Source: Gottfriedia solisilvae
GTDB lineage: Bacteria > Bacillota > Bacilli > Bacillales > Bacillaceae_G
Assembly (NCBI RefSeq): GCF_002128405.1
Contig: NZ_NETJ01000002.1
Location: 372,001-436,000, forward strand
Direction of reading: 5' to 3'
Length of the DNA: 64,000 nucleotides
Every line of letters begins with the position of its first letter. Position 1 is the stretch's first letter. Below are positions 56,220-64,000 of this stretch, in pieces. The position numbers and the translations under genes are program-made. Under the pieces are notes generated by a model. The model made no database searches. It was not told the origin of the DNA and was given only the letters and a program-made list of their open reading frames with translations.

Positions 56220-57338
56220 ATGATTAATGAACAACGTATAGTTGACGAGTTTTTAGAATTAGTACAAGTTGACTCTGAAACTAAGTTTGAAGCTGAAATT
56301 GCAAAGGTTTTAAAACAAAAATTAGAAGCACTTGGAATGAATGTATTTGAAGATGACACAATGGGTGTGACTGGTCATGGTGCTGGTAACATTGTTGCAA
56401 CTATTCCTGCTACTAAAGAAGGAGTAGATGGTATTTTCTTCTCATGTCATATGGATACAGTAACACCAGGTAAAGGCATCAAACCTTCAATCGTTGATGG
56501 TAAAGTAGTAACTGATGGCACAACAATTCTTGGTGCTGATGATAAAGCTGGAATCGCTGCATTTTTAGAAGCGGTTAAAGTAATCAAGGAACAAAATATC
56601 GAACATGGTGAAATTCAATTTATCATTTCAGTTGGTGAAGAATCAGGATTACATGGTGCAAAAGCTATGGATCCAAAATTAATCACAACTAAATTTGGCT
56701 ATGCTTTAGATAGCGATGAAGAAGTAGGAAATATCATCGTTGCTGCTCCAACTCAAGCGAAAGTAATCGCTACGATTTACGGAAAAACTGCTCATGCTGG
56801 TGTAGCTCCTGAAAAAGGTGTTTCTGCAATTACAATCGCTTCAAAAGCTATTGCTAGAATGCCATTAGGTCGTATTGACGAAGAAACAACTGCTAATATT
56901 GGTCGTTTCGAGGGCGGAAGTGCAACAAACATCGTTTGTGATCAAGTGAATATTCTTGCAGAAGCTCGTTCATTAATTGGCGAGAAAATGGAAGCGCAAG
57001 TTGCTAAAATGAAGGCTGCATTTGAAGAAGCAGCATCTGAAATGGGTGGACGTGCGGAAGTTGAAGTTCAAATTATGTATCCAGGATTCAAATTTGGTGA
57101 AGGTGATCATGTTGTAGAAGTAGCAAAACGTGCTGCTGAAGCAATCGGTCGTACTCCAGCATTACAACAAAGTGGCGGTGGTTCTGATGCCAATGTATTT
57201 GCAGGACACGGCTTCCCAATTGTAAACTTAGCAATTGGTTATGAAGAAATCCACACAACAAATGAAAAAATGCCAATCAAAGAATTAGTTAAATCTGCTG
57301 AAATGGTTGTAGCAATTGTTAAAGAAGTAGCTAAATAA
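56220..57338 (+). CDS. yqjE: M20 family peptidase, PepT-like (YqjE)
   Basis: 372 residues. Zinc ligands visible as His 77 (SCHMDTV), Asp 107/108 (GADDKAG) and catalytic Glu in SVGEESGLHGA (140-141); dimerisation domain in the middle (TAHAGVAPEKG). A cytoplasmic tripeptidase T-like enzyme, conserved after yqjD. RBS TTGGAGGCG. Confidence 0.93.
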   Translation: MINEQRIVDEFLELVQVDSETKFEAEIAKVLKQKLEALGMNVFEDDTMGVTGHGAGNIVATIPATKEGVDGIFFSCHMDTVTPGKGIKPSIVDGKVVTDGTTILGADDKAGIAAFLEAVKVIKEQNIEHGEIQFIISVGEESGLHGAKAMDPKLITTKFGYALDSDEEVGNIIVAAPTQAKVIATIYGKTAHAGVAPEKGVSAITIASKAIARMPLGRIDEETTANIGRFEGGSATNIVCDQVNILAEARSLIGEKMEAQVAKMKAAFEEAASEMGGRAEVEVQIMYPGFKFGEGDHVVEVAKRAAEAIGRTPALQQSGGGSDANVFAGHGFPIVNLAIGYEEIHTTNEKMPIKELVKSAEMVVAIVKEVAK

Positions 57339-57343
57339 TAATA

Positions 57344-57375
57344 AAAAAGACGAAACGTTTGTTTCGTCTTTTTTT
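57344..57375. terminator. Bidirectional terminator of yqjE and the phosphatase gene
   Basis: Perfect 13-base stem AAAAAGACGAAAC with its complement, GTTT loop, T-rich tail; the phosphatase stop codon lies at its edge. Confidence 0.92.
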
Positions 57376-58033
57376 ATTGATTAAAAGATACAACTTTATA
57401 TAAATCGTTTGTATATTCGAGAATGGTGATACTTGAGTTTTTAATTTCAACTTGAATATCTACATCTTCGGAAAATTTTTTAACAATATTTCTAATAATA
57501 TTTCCATGTGTGACAAGTAGAATATTTTCAACTTGATTCAAGCTTTCAGAAACGACTTCATTTAAACCTTTTTCTAATCGTTCCCATAGTTCGTGATAAT
57601 CTTCTGCATGATGATATGGATCAGACTTTTTGATGAAATTCGTTATTTCTTCAAGTGAATGATTACGAAACATTTCTTTAAAGCTGCCATAACCTTGGTC
57701 ACTTGCTACCTTACCCAATGCAACCTCCGAAAATTCTCCCTCAAAACTACCGAAAAATGTTTCCCGGAATGCTTTTCTTTTTTGAACGACAGGAATATTG
57801 AATTGATTTTGTTTAAGTAGTATTTCAGCAGTTTCAACTGTACGACCAGAATCACTTGTATATACACGATCGAAATGGATAGTAGAAAGCTTTTTGCCAG
57901 CTTCAATGGCCACTAACTTACCTTCTTCCGTTAAAGGACTATCAGCCCAACCTTGCATTCTTTTGTATCGATTTAAATATGTTTCCCCATGTCTAATACA
58001 GTATAAATTTATTTTCTTTTCGATCGGAAACAC
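57374..58033 (-). CDS. Histidine phosphatase family protein
   Basis: 219 residues with the phosphohistidine motif YCIRHGETYLNRYKRMQGWADSPLTEEG (RHGE at 14-17), YTSDSGRTVETAEILL and the second catalytic His in LLVTHGNIIRN. Cofactor-independent-type assignment to phosphoglycerate mutase is not justified; a broad phosphatase is more likely. The GTG start lacks a well-spaced RBS, so the exact start is uncertain. Confidence 0.88.
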   Translation of the reverse strand: MFPIEKKINLYCIRHGETYLNRYKRMQGWADSPLTEEGKLVAIEAGKKLSTIHFDRVYTSDSGRTVETAEILLKQNQFNIPVVQKRKAFRETFFGSFEGEFSEVALGKVASDQGYGSFKEMFRNHSLEEITNFIKKSDPYHHAEDYHELWERLEKGLNEVVSESLNQVENILLVTHGNIIRNIVKKFSEDVDIQVEIKNSSITILEYTNDLYKVVSFNQ

Positions 58034-58434
58034 CTCATTTATAAATGTTTAGTTTTATACATATTTTATAATTCTCAGTATTTTAAAACAAATCATTTGA
58101 AAAATGATTAAGAAAAATTCGAATCAAATAATGAATAAGCTTGCGTGGGACTACTTATGAATTTCAAAAGCGAAAAAGGAAACTATAAGATACCTACTTT
58201 AAAAAATAATTAGTAACAACAATACATATTTTAAATATTATACTAATAAAACGTTATGAATGTTTATTTAAAATCTGTTTTATGTTGATATAATTGTATT
58301 TTTGTTAAGAATTTTTTATAAAATGAATTTATTAACTACATTTTTGTTATTGTGATATAATGTCGTTATCTTACAAAACATGAATCCTTTTTCACTTATA
58401 AGTTAAAATAAAGTGAATGATGGGGGGGAGAGTA
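58034..58434. promoter_or_regulatory. AT-rich gap with a promoter for the glycosyltransferase
   Basis: An extended -10 TGATATAAT (TATAAT at 58356-58361) with a possible TTAACT -35 18 bases upstream. A second TTGATATAAT is found at about 58287-58296. No open frame of note. Both promoters would read toward the glycosyltransferase gene. Confidence 0.5.
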
Positions 58435-59778
58435 ATGAAGCCTAATCTTACTCCTATTAAAAAGCAAAAAAATAGAAAATACTATTTTACAATCCAAAAG
58501 AAATTTTGGTTTAGTCACACGATGTCCTTCATGTGGTTAATACTTTCTATATATTTATCTTTACCATGGTTATATGATTTATCTGATATTGTGACGATGC
58601 CTGGTGCAATTTTTATTATCACTGGAATCGCTTATATCCCTGGATATATGAGTGCATTTTTAATCGTTAGTTTGATTTTAGATAGGCAACCTAATTTTAA
58701 GAATGAGTTTCCAACTGAATCAGTTACGTTACTAATTGCGGCTTATAATGAAGAGAAAGGCATTTATCAAACTTTAAAGTATGTTACAGACCAAGATTAT
58801 ACTGGTGAGATACAAGTGATTGTGATTAATAATAACTCCTCAGATAAAACGACTGAAGAAGTATTAAGAGCCAAAAAGGAATTAAAAGCTAACATCTCAA
58901 TTTTACATGAACCAAATCCAGGAAAATTTAATGCTTTAAATACAGGTTTACAATATGTGCAAACGCCATATGTTATTACATTAGATGCTGACACTTTAAT
59001 TCACCCATCGGCAGTTCGTTATTTAGTTTCAAGAATTAAAAGTAGTCCTGAAGATGTTTGTGCTGTAGCCGGATCAATGCTTGTACGAAATAGTCGTGAA
59101 ACAATTTGGACGAAAATTCAGGAATGGGATTATTTTTTAGGAATTGCTTCAATCAAAAGATTGCAAGGGTTATATCAAGGAACATTAGTTGCACAGGGGG
59201 CATTTAGTTTATACAAAACCCCATGTGTACAAGAAGTCGGCGGTTGGCCAGATGCAATTGGTGAAGATATTGTTTTAACTTGGAGACTGTTACAAAAGGA
59301 ATGGAAAGTATACTTTGAGCCTTTAGCAGTAGCATTTACAGATGCACCTACAACCCTTGCTCATTTCGCAAAACAACGCTCAAGATGGGCAAGAGGAATG
59401 GTTGAAGGATTAAAAGAAATAAAACCTTGGCAGCAACCACAAGTTTATACAAGATACCTTACTGGGATTAACTTACTAATGCTATATTTAGATTTAGTAT
59501 ATACATTATGTTGGCTACCAGGCTTAGTTTTAGCTTTTTTCGGTATACACTGGATTGTCGGACCAATGACCTTATTGGTTTTACCTCTTACATTTGTTAG
59601 CTATTCAATACTTTATTTATATCAAAAGCATTATGTTTTTAGACATTTAAATTTAAGAATAAGAATTAACAAGTTAGGTTTTATATTGTTTATTCTTTTT
59701 TATCAAATGATTATGTCTCCTGTTTCATTATATGGATATTTACAAGAATTCTTCAAATTAAGACGAGTTTGGAAGTAA
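58435..59778 (+). CDS. Membrane glycosyltransferase, family 2 (processive synthase-like)
   Basis: 447 residues. Two N-terminal transmembrane helices (about 30-50 and 58-82), a GT2 catalytic domain with VTLLIAAYNEEKGI (about 96-109), the DxD motif LDADT, GEDIVLTWRLL and the QxxRW motif (QRSRWARG), then three or more C-terminal helices. This is the architecture of PgaC/IcaA and hyaluronan-type synthases; B. subtilis YdaM is similar. No deacetylase or other exopolysaccharide gene is adjacent, so the product is unknown. ATG 58435 follows GGGGGGGAGAG. Confidence 0.9.
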   Translation: MKPNLTPIKKQKNRKYYFTIQKKFWFSHTMSFMWLILSIYLSLPWLYDLSDIVTMPGAIFIITGIAYIPGYMSAFLIVSLILDRQPNFKNEFPTESVTLLIAAYNEEKGIYQTLKYVTDQDYTGEIQVIVINNNSSDKTTEEVLRAKKELKANISILHEPNPGKFNALNTGLQYVQTPYVITLDADTLIHPSAVRYLVSRIKSSPEDVCAVAGSMLVRNSRETIWTKIQEWDYFLGIASIKRLQGLYQGTLVAQGAFSLYKTPCVQEVGGWPDAIGEDIVLTWRLLQKEWKVYFEPLAVAFTDAPTTLAHFAKQRSRWARGMVEGLKEIKPWQQPQVYTRYLTGINLLMLYLDLVYTLCWLPGLVLAFFGIHWIVGPMTLLVLPLTFVSYSILYLYQKHYVFRHLNLRIRINKLGFILFILFYQMIMSPVSLYGYLQEFFKLRRVWK

Positions 59779-59809
59779 AAGCATTTAACATAGTTAAATG
59801 CTTTTTTTA
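59777..59809 (+). terminator. Terminator of the glycosyltransferase gene
   Basis: AAGCATTTAAC pairs with GTTAAATGCTT, loop of 3 bases, T tail. Confidence 0.88.
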
Positions 59810-59814
59810 ATTCA

Positions 59815-59850
59815 TAAAAAAATAAAACCACTGTCAAAAGACAGTGGTTA
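59815..59850 (-). terminator. Terminator of the YiaA/B-domain gene
   Basis: Perfect stem AACCACTGTC / GACAGTGGTT with AAAA loop; T-rich on the minus strand beyond it. Confidence 0.85.
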
Positions 59851-59860
59851 GATGATGAGC

Positions 59861-60136
59861 TTAATTTGATTCTTTTTTAGAGTTATCTAATTTCATTTTT
59901 AATTGAATTTCTTGATCAGCGATAATATCGTCATCTTCCGCATTATCACGAACTACTTTTTGAGTTAGAATTGCACCAACAGCCACTAATAACATAACCG
60001 CGATATAATATCCTTTTTCATTAAGTTCCATGTCTGCATTATATAATCCGATACAAAATAAAAGTACACCTGCTACTAAAGTAAAGTAAGATAAAACTGT
60101 AAATGCTACTGTGTTGCGTCTTCGGTGTTTCTGCAA
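59861..60136 (-). CDS. YiaA/YiaB two-helix domain membrane protein
   Basis: 91 residues with two transmembrane helices (about 9-29 and 42-60) and the domain pattern NTVAFTVLSYFTLVAGV, GLYNADMELNEKGYY and QKVVRDNAED. Function unknown. TTG start with GGAGAGTGA about 8 bases upstream on the minus strand; the C-terminal 30 residues are charged. Confidence 0.87.
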   Translation of the reverse strand: MQKHRRRNTVAFTVLSYFTLVAGVLLFCIGLYNADMELNEKGYYIAVMLLVAVGAILTQKVVRDNAEDDDIIADQEIQLKMKLDNSKKESN

Positions 60137-60443
60137 AATTAATCACTCTCCGTATAAATATAAATGCCTTTTCTTTGGACAGCTAACGTAAAAAAACGAT
60201 AATTTCTAAAAATCAAAATAATATGGAAACTGTCCTTCTATTATTATATAAGATTTTGATATTAAATAGTAATAAAATTGTAATCTATTAACTTTTATTT
60301 TAATGTTTTTTTAATTTTAATGATTGTTTTAAAATAAAAATGGAAAAAGAAGGAATTTTATATTGAGAATTTAAATAATTAATAATAGACTGTTTTTTTT
60401 ATCAAGTCTTAAAAATCAGATTTTATAAATTTTGGAGTGCATA
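60137..60443. other. AT-rich divergent gap
   Basis: Between two divergent small-protein genes. A weak candidate for the rightward gene is TTGAGA-N17-TAGACT at 60364-60392. Otherwise only A/T runs; no repeat or RNA structure that I can support. Confidence 0.4.
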
Positions 60444-60611
60444 ATGGAAGATATTTTAATGTTTTTAAAAATCGTGATGTTTTTATTCCTTCTCATTTTT
60501 TTCATTTTCCTGTTTATTAATGTTGTTAGTTATTTTAAATCATTAAAAAAAATTCTATCAAATATTGAGGGAAAGCTTGATATGATCGCAAAAAAACAGA
60601 AAGATTCATGA
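60444..60611 (+). CDS. Small membrane protein, DUF4083-like
   Basis: 55-residue frame with TTTGGAG 7 bases before the ATG. One long hydrophobic helix (about 9-29), then a basic amphipathic helix (SLKKILSNIEGKLDMIAKKQ). The helix-plus-KLDxI pattern resembles the DUF4083 family of tiny Bacillus membrane proteins. Function unknown. Ends in TGA at 60609-60611. Confidence 0.6.
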   Translation: MEDILMFLKIVMFLFLLIFFIFLFINVVSYFKSLKKILSNIEGKLDMIAKKQKDS

Positions 60612-60719
60612 GTGTTTTATTTAAAAAATAGCTCAATTAACGTTTAGTATGGATCGTGCAGACTATAGAGAAATTCAAAAGTAAAAGTAAGCAGAAAATA
60701 CAGAGGAGAAATGTCCAAA

Positions 60720-60881
60720 ATGAGTCATTCAAAATCTAGTATAGGTGGAATTGTCTTTGTTGGTTGTATGTTCTTAGGTGGGGGAATAGGATCTTTATTA
60801 GGAGAACCTCATTCTGGTTGGTTAATTGGTATGGGTGCAGGTTTTCTAGGTATGGCTTTGACAAGAGTTTGGATGAAATAA
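60720..60881 (+). CDS. Small glycine-rich membrane protein, unknown
   Basis: 53 residues, hydrophobic with glycine-zipper character (IGGIVFVGCMFLGGGIGSLLG, then WLIGMGAGFLGMAL), probably two short transmembrane helices. GAGGAG at 60703-60708 is too near ATG 60711 and 11 bases from ATG 60720, so I use the latter; both give the same frame. A terminator follows closely, which supports a real gene. Confidence 0.55.
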   Translation: MSHSKSSIGGIVFVGCMFLGGGIGSLLGEPHSGWLIGMGAGFLGMALTRVWMK

Positions 60882-60894
60882 AGTAGCAACAAAG

Positions 60895-60935
60895 AAAAAC
60901 CACTGTTCATTATTGAAAGTGGTTTGTTTTTTTTA
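60895..60935. terminator. Terminator of the small glycine-rich gene
   Basis: AAACCACT pairs with AGTGGTTT, 13-nt loop, then G and a long T run; convergent with the DCC-family gene. Confidence 0.8.
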
Positions 60936-60944
60936 CACAAATTT

Positions 60945-61343
60945 TTATGATAAAAAACGATCTCGAATCTCTTTAGTAGGAATCATACATGTTTCACTTT
61001 TTCCAAAAAATCTATAACGATTAGATGCAAAAAGTTGATAAAAATAGTTGCGAATAGGTGCTGGAATTATGATAAAGATATAAAAAAATTTTGGCCAACC
61101 GTTTAACTTCTTTGAGATATGAAGTGCTGCGGTAGATTCCGTTTTGATGATACCATTTTGCAATAGAATGACTGAATCTATATCTTTCAGTGCGGGATTC
61201 GTTTCGATTAGTTCTTTTCCAATTGATGACTGGAGTGAAGCAAATTGAAATATGCCTTGTTTATCATGTTTAATGATAAATTGGACCGCGCTATTGCAGA
61301 AATTACATACTCCATCAAATAATATAATCGGTTTTTCTTCCAC
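60945..61343 (-). CDS. DCC family thiol-disulfide oxidoreductase-like protein (DUF393)
   Basis: 132 residues. The DxxCxxC motif that names the family is at ILFDGVCNFCN (about 7-17), followed by a thioredoxin-like fold and FYQLFASNRYRFFGK near the end. B. subtilis YuxK belongs here. Redox role assumed from the CxxC motif. GTG start with GGAG 7 bases upstream. Eighteen bases downstream of the globin gene on the same strand. Confidence 0.88.
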   Translation of the reverse strand: MEEKPIILFDGVCNFCNSAVQFIIKHDKQGIFQFASLQSSIGKELIETNPALKDIDSVILLQNGIIKTESTAALHISKKLNGWPKFFYIFIIIPAPIRNYFYQLFASNRYRFFGKSETCMIPTKEIRDRFLS

Positions 61344-61360
61344 CTTAATGCTCCTATTAT

Positions 61361-61738
61361 TTATTCTTGGTTTACCATGTGATAAGCAACATTTCTTAAA
61401 TGTTGTAATAGTGGCTCTTTGATTTCTTCATCTAAATCTACATCGTCCATCGCTTTTGACATACAATCTAGCCAATCGTGTGCAAGTTCAATAGTGATTG
61501 GAAATGGTAAGTGTCTTGCTCTCATTCTAGGGTGACCACGTTCCATACTATAATATTGCGGTCCTCCTAAAAATTGTGTTAAAAATAGTTTTTGCTTACG
61601 TGCTGTTTCTTCCCAATCTCCCGGGAAAATTGGCGCAAGACGCTCGTGCTTTGATACATAAGAGTAAAAGGTATCAACAAGCTCCTCTAGTTTTTCTTTG
61701 CCTATATATTCGTACATCGTTTGATTTTGATTACTCAA
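61361..61738 (-). CDS. Truncated haemoglobin, group II (YjbI-like)
   Basis: 125 residues of a 2-on-2 globin: MYEYIGKEKLEELVDTFYSYV, FLGGPQYYSMERGHPRMRARHLPFPI (with the proximal-side HPRMRARH of group II) and DWLDCMSKAMD. Binds haem and O2/NO; role in Bacillus unclear. I start at TTG 61738 because TTGGAGG lies 8 bases upstream; a longer reading from TTG 61753 would begin within the RBS. Confidence 0.9.
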   Translation of the reverse strand: MSNQNQTMYEYIGKEKLEELVDTFYSYVSKHERLAPIFPGDWEETARKQKLFLTQFLGGPQYYSMERGHPRMRARHLPFPITIELAHDWLDCMSKAMDDVDLDEEIKEPLLQHLRNVAYHMVNQE

Positions 61739-61845
61739 TGATTGATCCTCCAATAAAAACGTAATGTTTATATATTATATTTTAACGTTTTTTATTGTGT
61801 AAGAGAAGTAAAATAGATTATCTGGTGGATCTGTAAAATGAAAAG

Positions 61846-61980
61846 AAGAGTGTTGAATTCCACTTCAGGATGCTCGCTTTTCATGGGGTGGGCGCTCGGC
61901 CTCCTCGTCGCGTTCCCTCCTGTGGGGTCACAGCTGTCCCGCATCTCCCATAGGAGTCGAGCATCCTTCCGTTCCATTTA
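61846..61980. repeat. Dispersed copy of the ~184-bp repeat
   Basis: Shares GTGTTGAATTCCA, TTCAGGATGCTCGCTTT, GGCCTCCTCGTCGC, CTCCTGTGGGGTC and CCCATAGGAGTCGAGCA with the array at 20118-20915. It lacks the 3' part of the unit, of which fragments appear further on. Confidence 0.88.
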
Positions 61981-62334
61981 AATTAAGAACATAATTGCTT
62001 CTTAAATAAAAATATAATCTTATCTAAAGTCTTCCATTTAACCTCTTAAAAAAACACACTTGTATGCATTGGTTTACATTCATCACCCAAAACATAATTG
62101 TTTCTAAGGTCTTCAATTCAACTTCTTGAAATAAACACAATACTATCTAAATCCTCTAATACAGAACAATGTTGAATTCCATTTTAGAATGCTTGCTTTC
62201 CCATGCACAAATACATACTATTCTAGGAATTACAATTAATACTTTTTTGTTGTTTTATTGAATTCACTATATTTAATCTCTTTTCCTTAATGTGGTAGGA
62301 TAATGAGTAGATATATTGTATTGGAGGTGTAGCA
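61981..62334. repeat. Decayed fragments of the same repeat
   Basis: TCCATTTAACCTCTTAAA (about 62033), TTCAATTCAACTTCTTGAAA (about 62112) and GTTGAATTCCATTTTAGAATG (about 62170, partial 5' end) match parts of the repeat unit in broken order. The last 80 bases before dinB are AT-rich with no clear promoter. Confidence 0.6.
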
Positions 62335-63573
62335 ATGAATTCATGGGCCCCTAAGAGTGGAAAGGTTATTTTACATGTTGATATGAACTCTTTTTTTGCT
62401 TCAGTGGAAATTGCAAATGATCAATCATTAAAAGGTAAACCGGTTGTAGTAGCAGGTAATGAGAAGGAACGAAGAGGGATTATTGTAACGGCAAGTTATG
62501 AGGCGCGCGCTTTTGGGATTAGAGCTACAATGCCTTTATGGGAAGCTAGAAAAAAATGCCCTGAGATGATTGTTAAAACTCCAAATCATGAATTATATCG
62601 AAAAGTTTCAAGACAAATATTTGAAAAACTTGGTTCAATTAGTCCAAAAGTAGAAGTAGCTTCTATTGATGAAGGGTATATCGATATTACAGATTGTGAG
62701 GAGCTTGGACATCCGATTCAAATTGCTGAATCAATTCAAAAGATGCTACTACAAGAGTTAGATTTACCATGTAGTATCGGAATTGCTCCAAATAAATTTC
62801 TTGCGAAAACAGCATCTGATATGAAAAAACCACTTGGCATTACAGTTCTTCGTAAAAGAGATGTTCCTTTCATTTTATGGCCAAAAAATGTAGGAGAAAT
62901 GAATGGCGTTGGACTAAAAACAGAAGAAAAATTACATTCGATTGGAATTTTTACTATTGAAGATTTAGCGAAATCTAATGAAGAGAAAATACATGAGTTA
63001 CTTGGAATCAATGGAATTTCTTTAAGAAATAAAGCAAATGGAATTGATGATCGAGAGGTTGATCCAAGTCGTATGCTTTCTTATAAAACAATTGGACACT
63101 CAACAACATTTTCAACTGATATTATAGAAGAACCTACGATAGCTGAAAAATTCGAAAGCCTTTCAAATAGAGTTGGTGATAAATTAAAGAAAAAGGGATT
63201 AATTGCTGATACTTTAACAATCACTCTTCGATTTAGAGACCGTAAAACAATTAATAGAAGTAAAAAATTAATTTCACCTATTCAAGAGGGATCTGAAATC
63301 TTTAAGGAAGCTATGGATCTTTGGAAAAAACATTGGAATGGCGAACCATTACGATTAATAGGAGTAACTTTGTCGCAGTTAAACCCAGTAGATGAAGTCT
63401 CAAAACAATTAGACCTTTTCTCCTTTGAAAAAGATGCAAAACAAGAACCATTATTTGAAACACTACACAAATTACAGAGTAAATTTGGAGAACAAGTAAT
63501 TGGACTTGGAAGACAAAAAAAGAAGAAAATTGATCGGAATAATATACTGGATATACTAAAGTCAACTGAATAG
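62335..63573 (+). CDS. dinB: DNA polymerase IV, Y family
   Basis: 412 residues. Catalytic acidic residues in LHVDMNSFFASVE (Asp 16) and ASIDEGYIDI (Asp 112, Glu 113), thumb with two helix-hairpin-helix motifs, little-finger domain, and a C-terminal clamp-binding motif QLDLFSF (about 361-367). Translesion polymerase, equivalent to B. subtilis PolY1/YqjH. RBS TTGGAGGTG. No LexA-type box is visible upstream. Confidence 0.95.
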   Translation: MNSWAPKSGKVILHVDMNSFFASVEIANDQSLKGKPVVVAGNEKERRGIIVTASYEARAFGIRATMPLWEARKKCPEMIVKTPNHELYRKVSRQIFEKLGSISPKVEVASIDEGYIDITDCEELGHPIQIAESIQKMLLQELDLPCSIGIAPNKFLAKTASDMKKPLGITVLRKRDVPFILWPKNVGEMNGVGLKTEEKLHSIGIFTIEDLAKSNEEKIHELLGINGISLRNKANGIDDREVDPSRMLSYKTIGHSTTFSTDIIEEPTIAEKFESLSNRVGDKLKKKGLIADTLTITLRFRDRKTINRSKKLISPIQEGSEIFKEAMDLWKKHWNGEPLRLIGVTLSQLNPVDEVSKQLDLFSFEKDAKQEPLFETLHKLQSKFGEQVIGLGRQKKKKIDRNNILDILKSTE

Positions 63574-63581
63574 TTAAAGTT

Positions 63582-63611
63582 AGGATCTTTTTAAAAGATC
63601 CTTTTTTTTAT
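63582..63611 (+). terminator. Terminator of dinB
   Basis: AGGATCTTTT pairs with AAAAGATCCT around a single T, then T7. Confidence 0.9.
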
Positions 63612-63711
63612 GAGTAGGGTTTTGACCAAAATTGTCGAATGTATTAAAAGAATTCATTTGTTTGTTTATACATAATAATTCACACATTTTTAGTAGTATG
63701 GAGGAAAACGC

Positions 63712-64000
63712 ATGTTATCAAAAATGAAAATTATGAATCAAATATACCCATCAAATCGTAATGTTGTTTACGCAAAGAATGGAATGGTAGCGACTTCCCA
63801 ACCGTTAGCAGCACAGGCTGGTTTAGACATATTAAAAATGGGTGGAAATGCTGTAGATGCTGCAATTGCTACAGCTGCTTGCTTAACGGTAGTAGAGCCA
63901 ACTTCAAATGGAATTGGTGGAGACAATTTCGCATTAGTTTGGATGAAGGACCGATTGTATGGTTTAGATTCAAGCGGACCTGCACCAAAGGATATTTCAA
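63712..64000 (+). CDS. Gamma-glutamyltransferase family protein, N-terminal part
   Basis: Frame open from ATG 63712 to the window edge (96 codons seen). It contains the family start block NGMVATSQPLAAQAGLDIL, then GGNAVDAAIATAACLTVVEP and NGIGGDNFALVW, typical of the large subunit of gamma-glutamyltransferases; the closest pattern I recall is B. subtilis YwrD. No signal peptide, so likely cytoplasmic. The catalytic Thr lies beyond the window. RBS ATGGAGGAAAA. Confidence 0.88.
   Translation, partial: MLSKMKIMNQIYPSNRNVVYAKNGMVATSQPLAAQAGLDILKMGGNAVDAAIATAACLTVVEPTSNGIGGDNFALVWMKDRLYGLDSSGPAPKDIS

Overview
The window is AT-rich chromosomal DNA from a spore-forming member of the Bacillaceae. 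The evidence is a complete spoIIIAA-AH operon, spoIVB and spo0A, a B. subtilis-like gene order (accBC-yqhY-nusB-folD-xseAB-ispA-dxs-yqxC-argR-recN-spoIVB-spo0A, then yqiK-yqzF-bkdR-bkd operon-brxB, then yqjA-mce-yqjD-yqjE-dinB), strong GGAGG-type ribosome binding sites and many GTG/TTG starts. I cannot name the species from the sequence alone. No rRNA, tRNA, CRISPR array, prophage or intact insertion sequence is visible. Gene calls rest on family motifs and synteny recognised by eye, not on database searches.

Layout. 1-6010: the tail of a DUF456 membrane protein, then yqhV and the eight-gene spoIIIA operon, which builds the forespore-mother cell channel. 6014-6245: two copies of a hairpin-forming intergenic repeat. 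6508-8804: accB, accC and yqhY (malonyl-CoA supply). 9161-16133: nusB, folD, xseA, xseB, ispA, dxs and yqxC, a housekeeping run ending in isoprenoid precursor genes. 16315-20062: argR, recN and spoIVB. 20118-20915: a tandem array of about 184-bp repeats. 21109-22123: spo0A with recognisable sigma-A and sigma-H-like promoters and Spo0A boxes. 22385-25746: a DUF3231 gene, a candidate free-standing structured RNA, uppP, yycC, a glycerophosphodiester phosphodiesterase and yqzF.

25927-36444 is the branched-chain keto acid locus: the sigma-54 activator BkdR, a near-perfect -24/-12 promoter, then ptb-bcd-buk-lpdV-bkdAA-bkdAB-bkdB. A FapR-like operator lies just upstream of that promoter. It would couple branched-chain acyl-CoA primer supply to malonyl-CoA status, and I regard it as one of the more interesting signals here. 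36578-43717 holds a GNAT protein, an MFS transporter, mutA-mutB-meaB (methylmalonyl-CoA mutase and its chaperone) and brxB.

44106-51701 is more accessory: a Nudix hydrolase, a polar amino acid ABC transporter whose operon has an aminotransferase gene between the binding protein and the permease, a RibD-like reductase, and a DUF485/sodium-solute symporter pair. 51790-57338: a thioesterase, yqjA, an L,D-transpeptidase, a tiny Prli42-like gene, methylmalonyl-CoA epimerase, the carboxyltransferase yqjD and a PepT-like peptidase. Together with Bcd, BkdABLpdV and MutAB-MeaB these genes provide a route from valine/isoleucine to propionyl-CoA, methylmalonyl-CoA and succinyl-CoA. 57374-64000: a histidine phosphatase, a membrane glycosyltransferase, several small membrane proteins, a DCC-family protein, a truncated globin, a dispersed copy of the 184-bp repeat, DNA polymerase IV and the start of a gamma-glutamyltransferase.

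The most promising undescribed element is the roughly 278-nt candidate RNA at 23131-23408. It has its own extended -10 promoter, several nested stems with a possible kissing interaction, and an intrinsic terminator, and no gene follows it on that strand.
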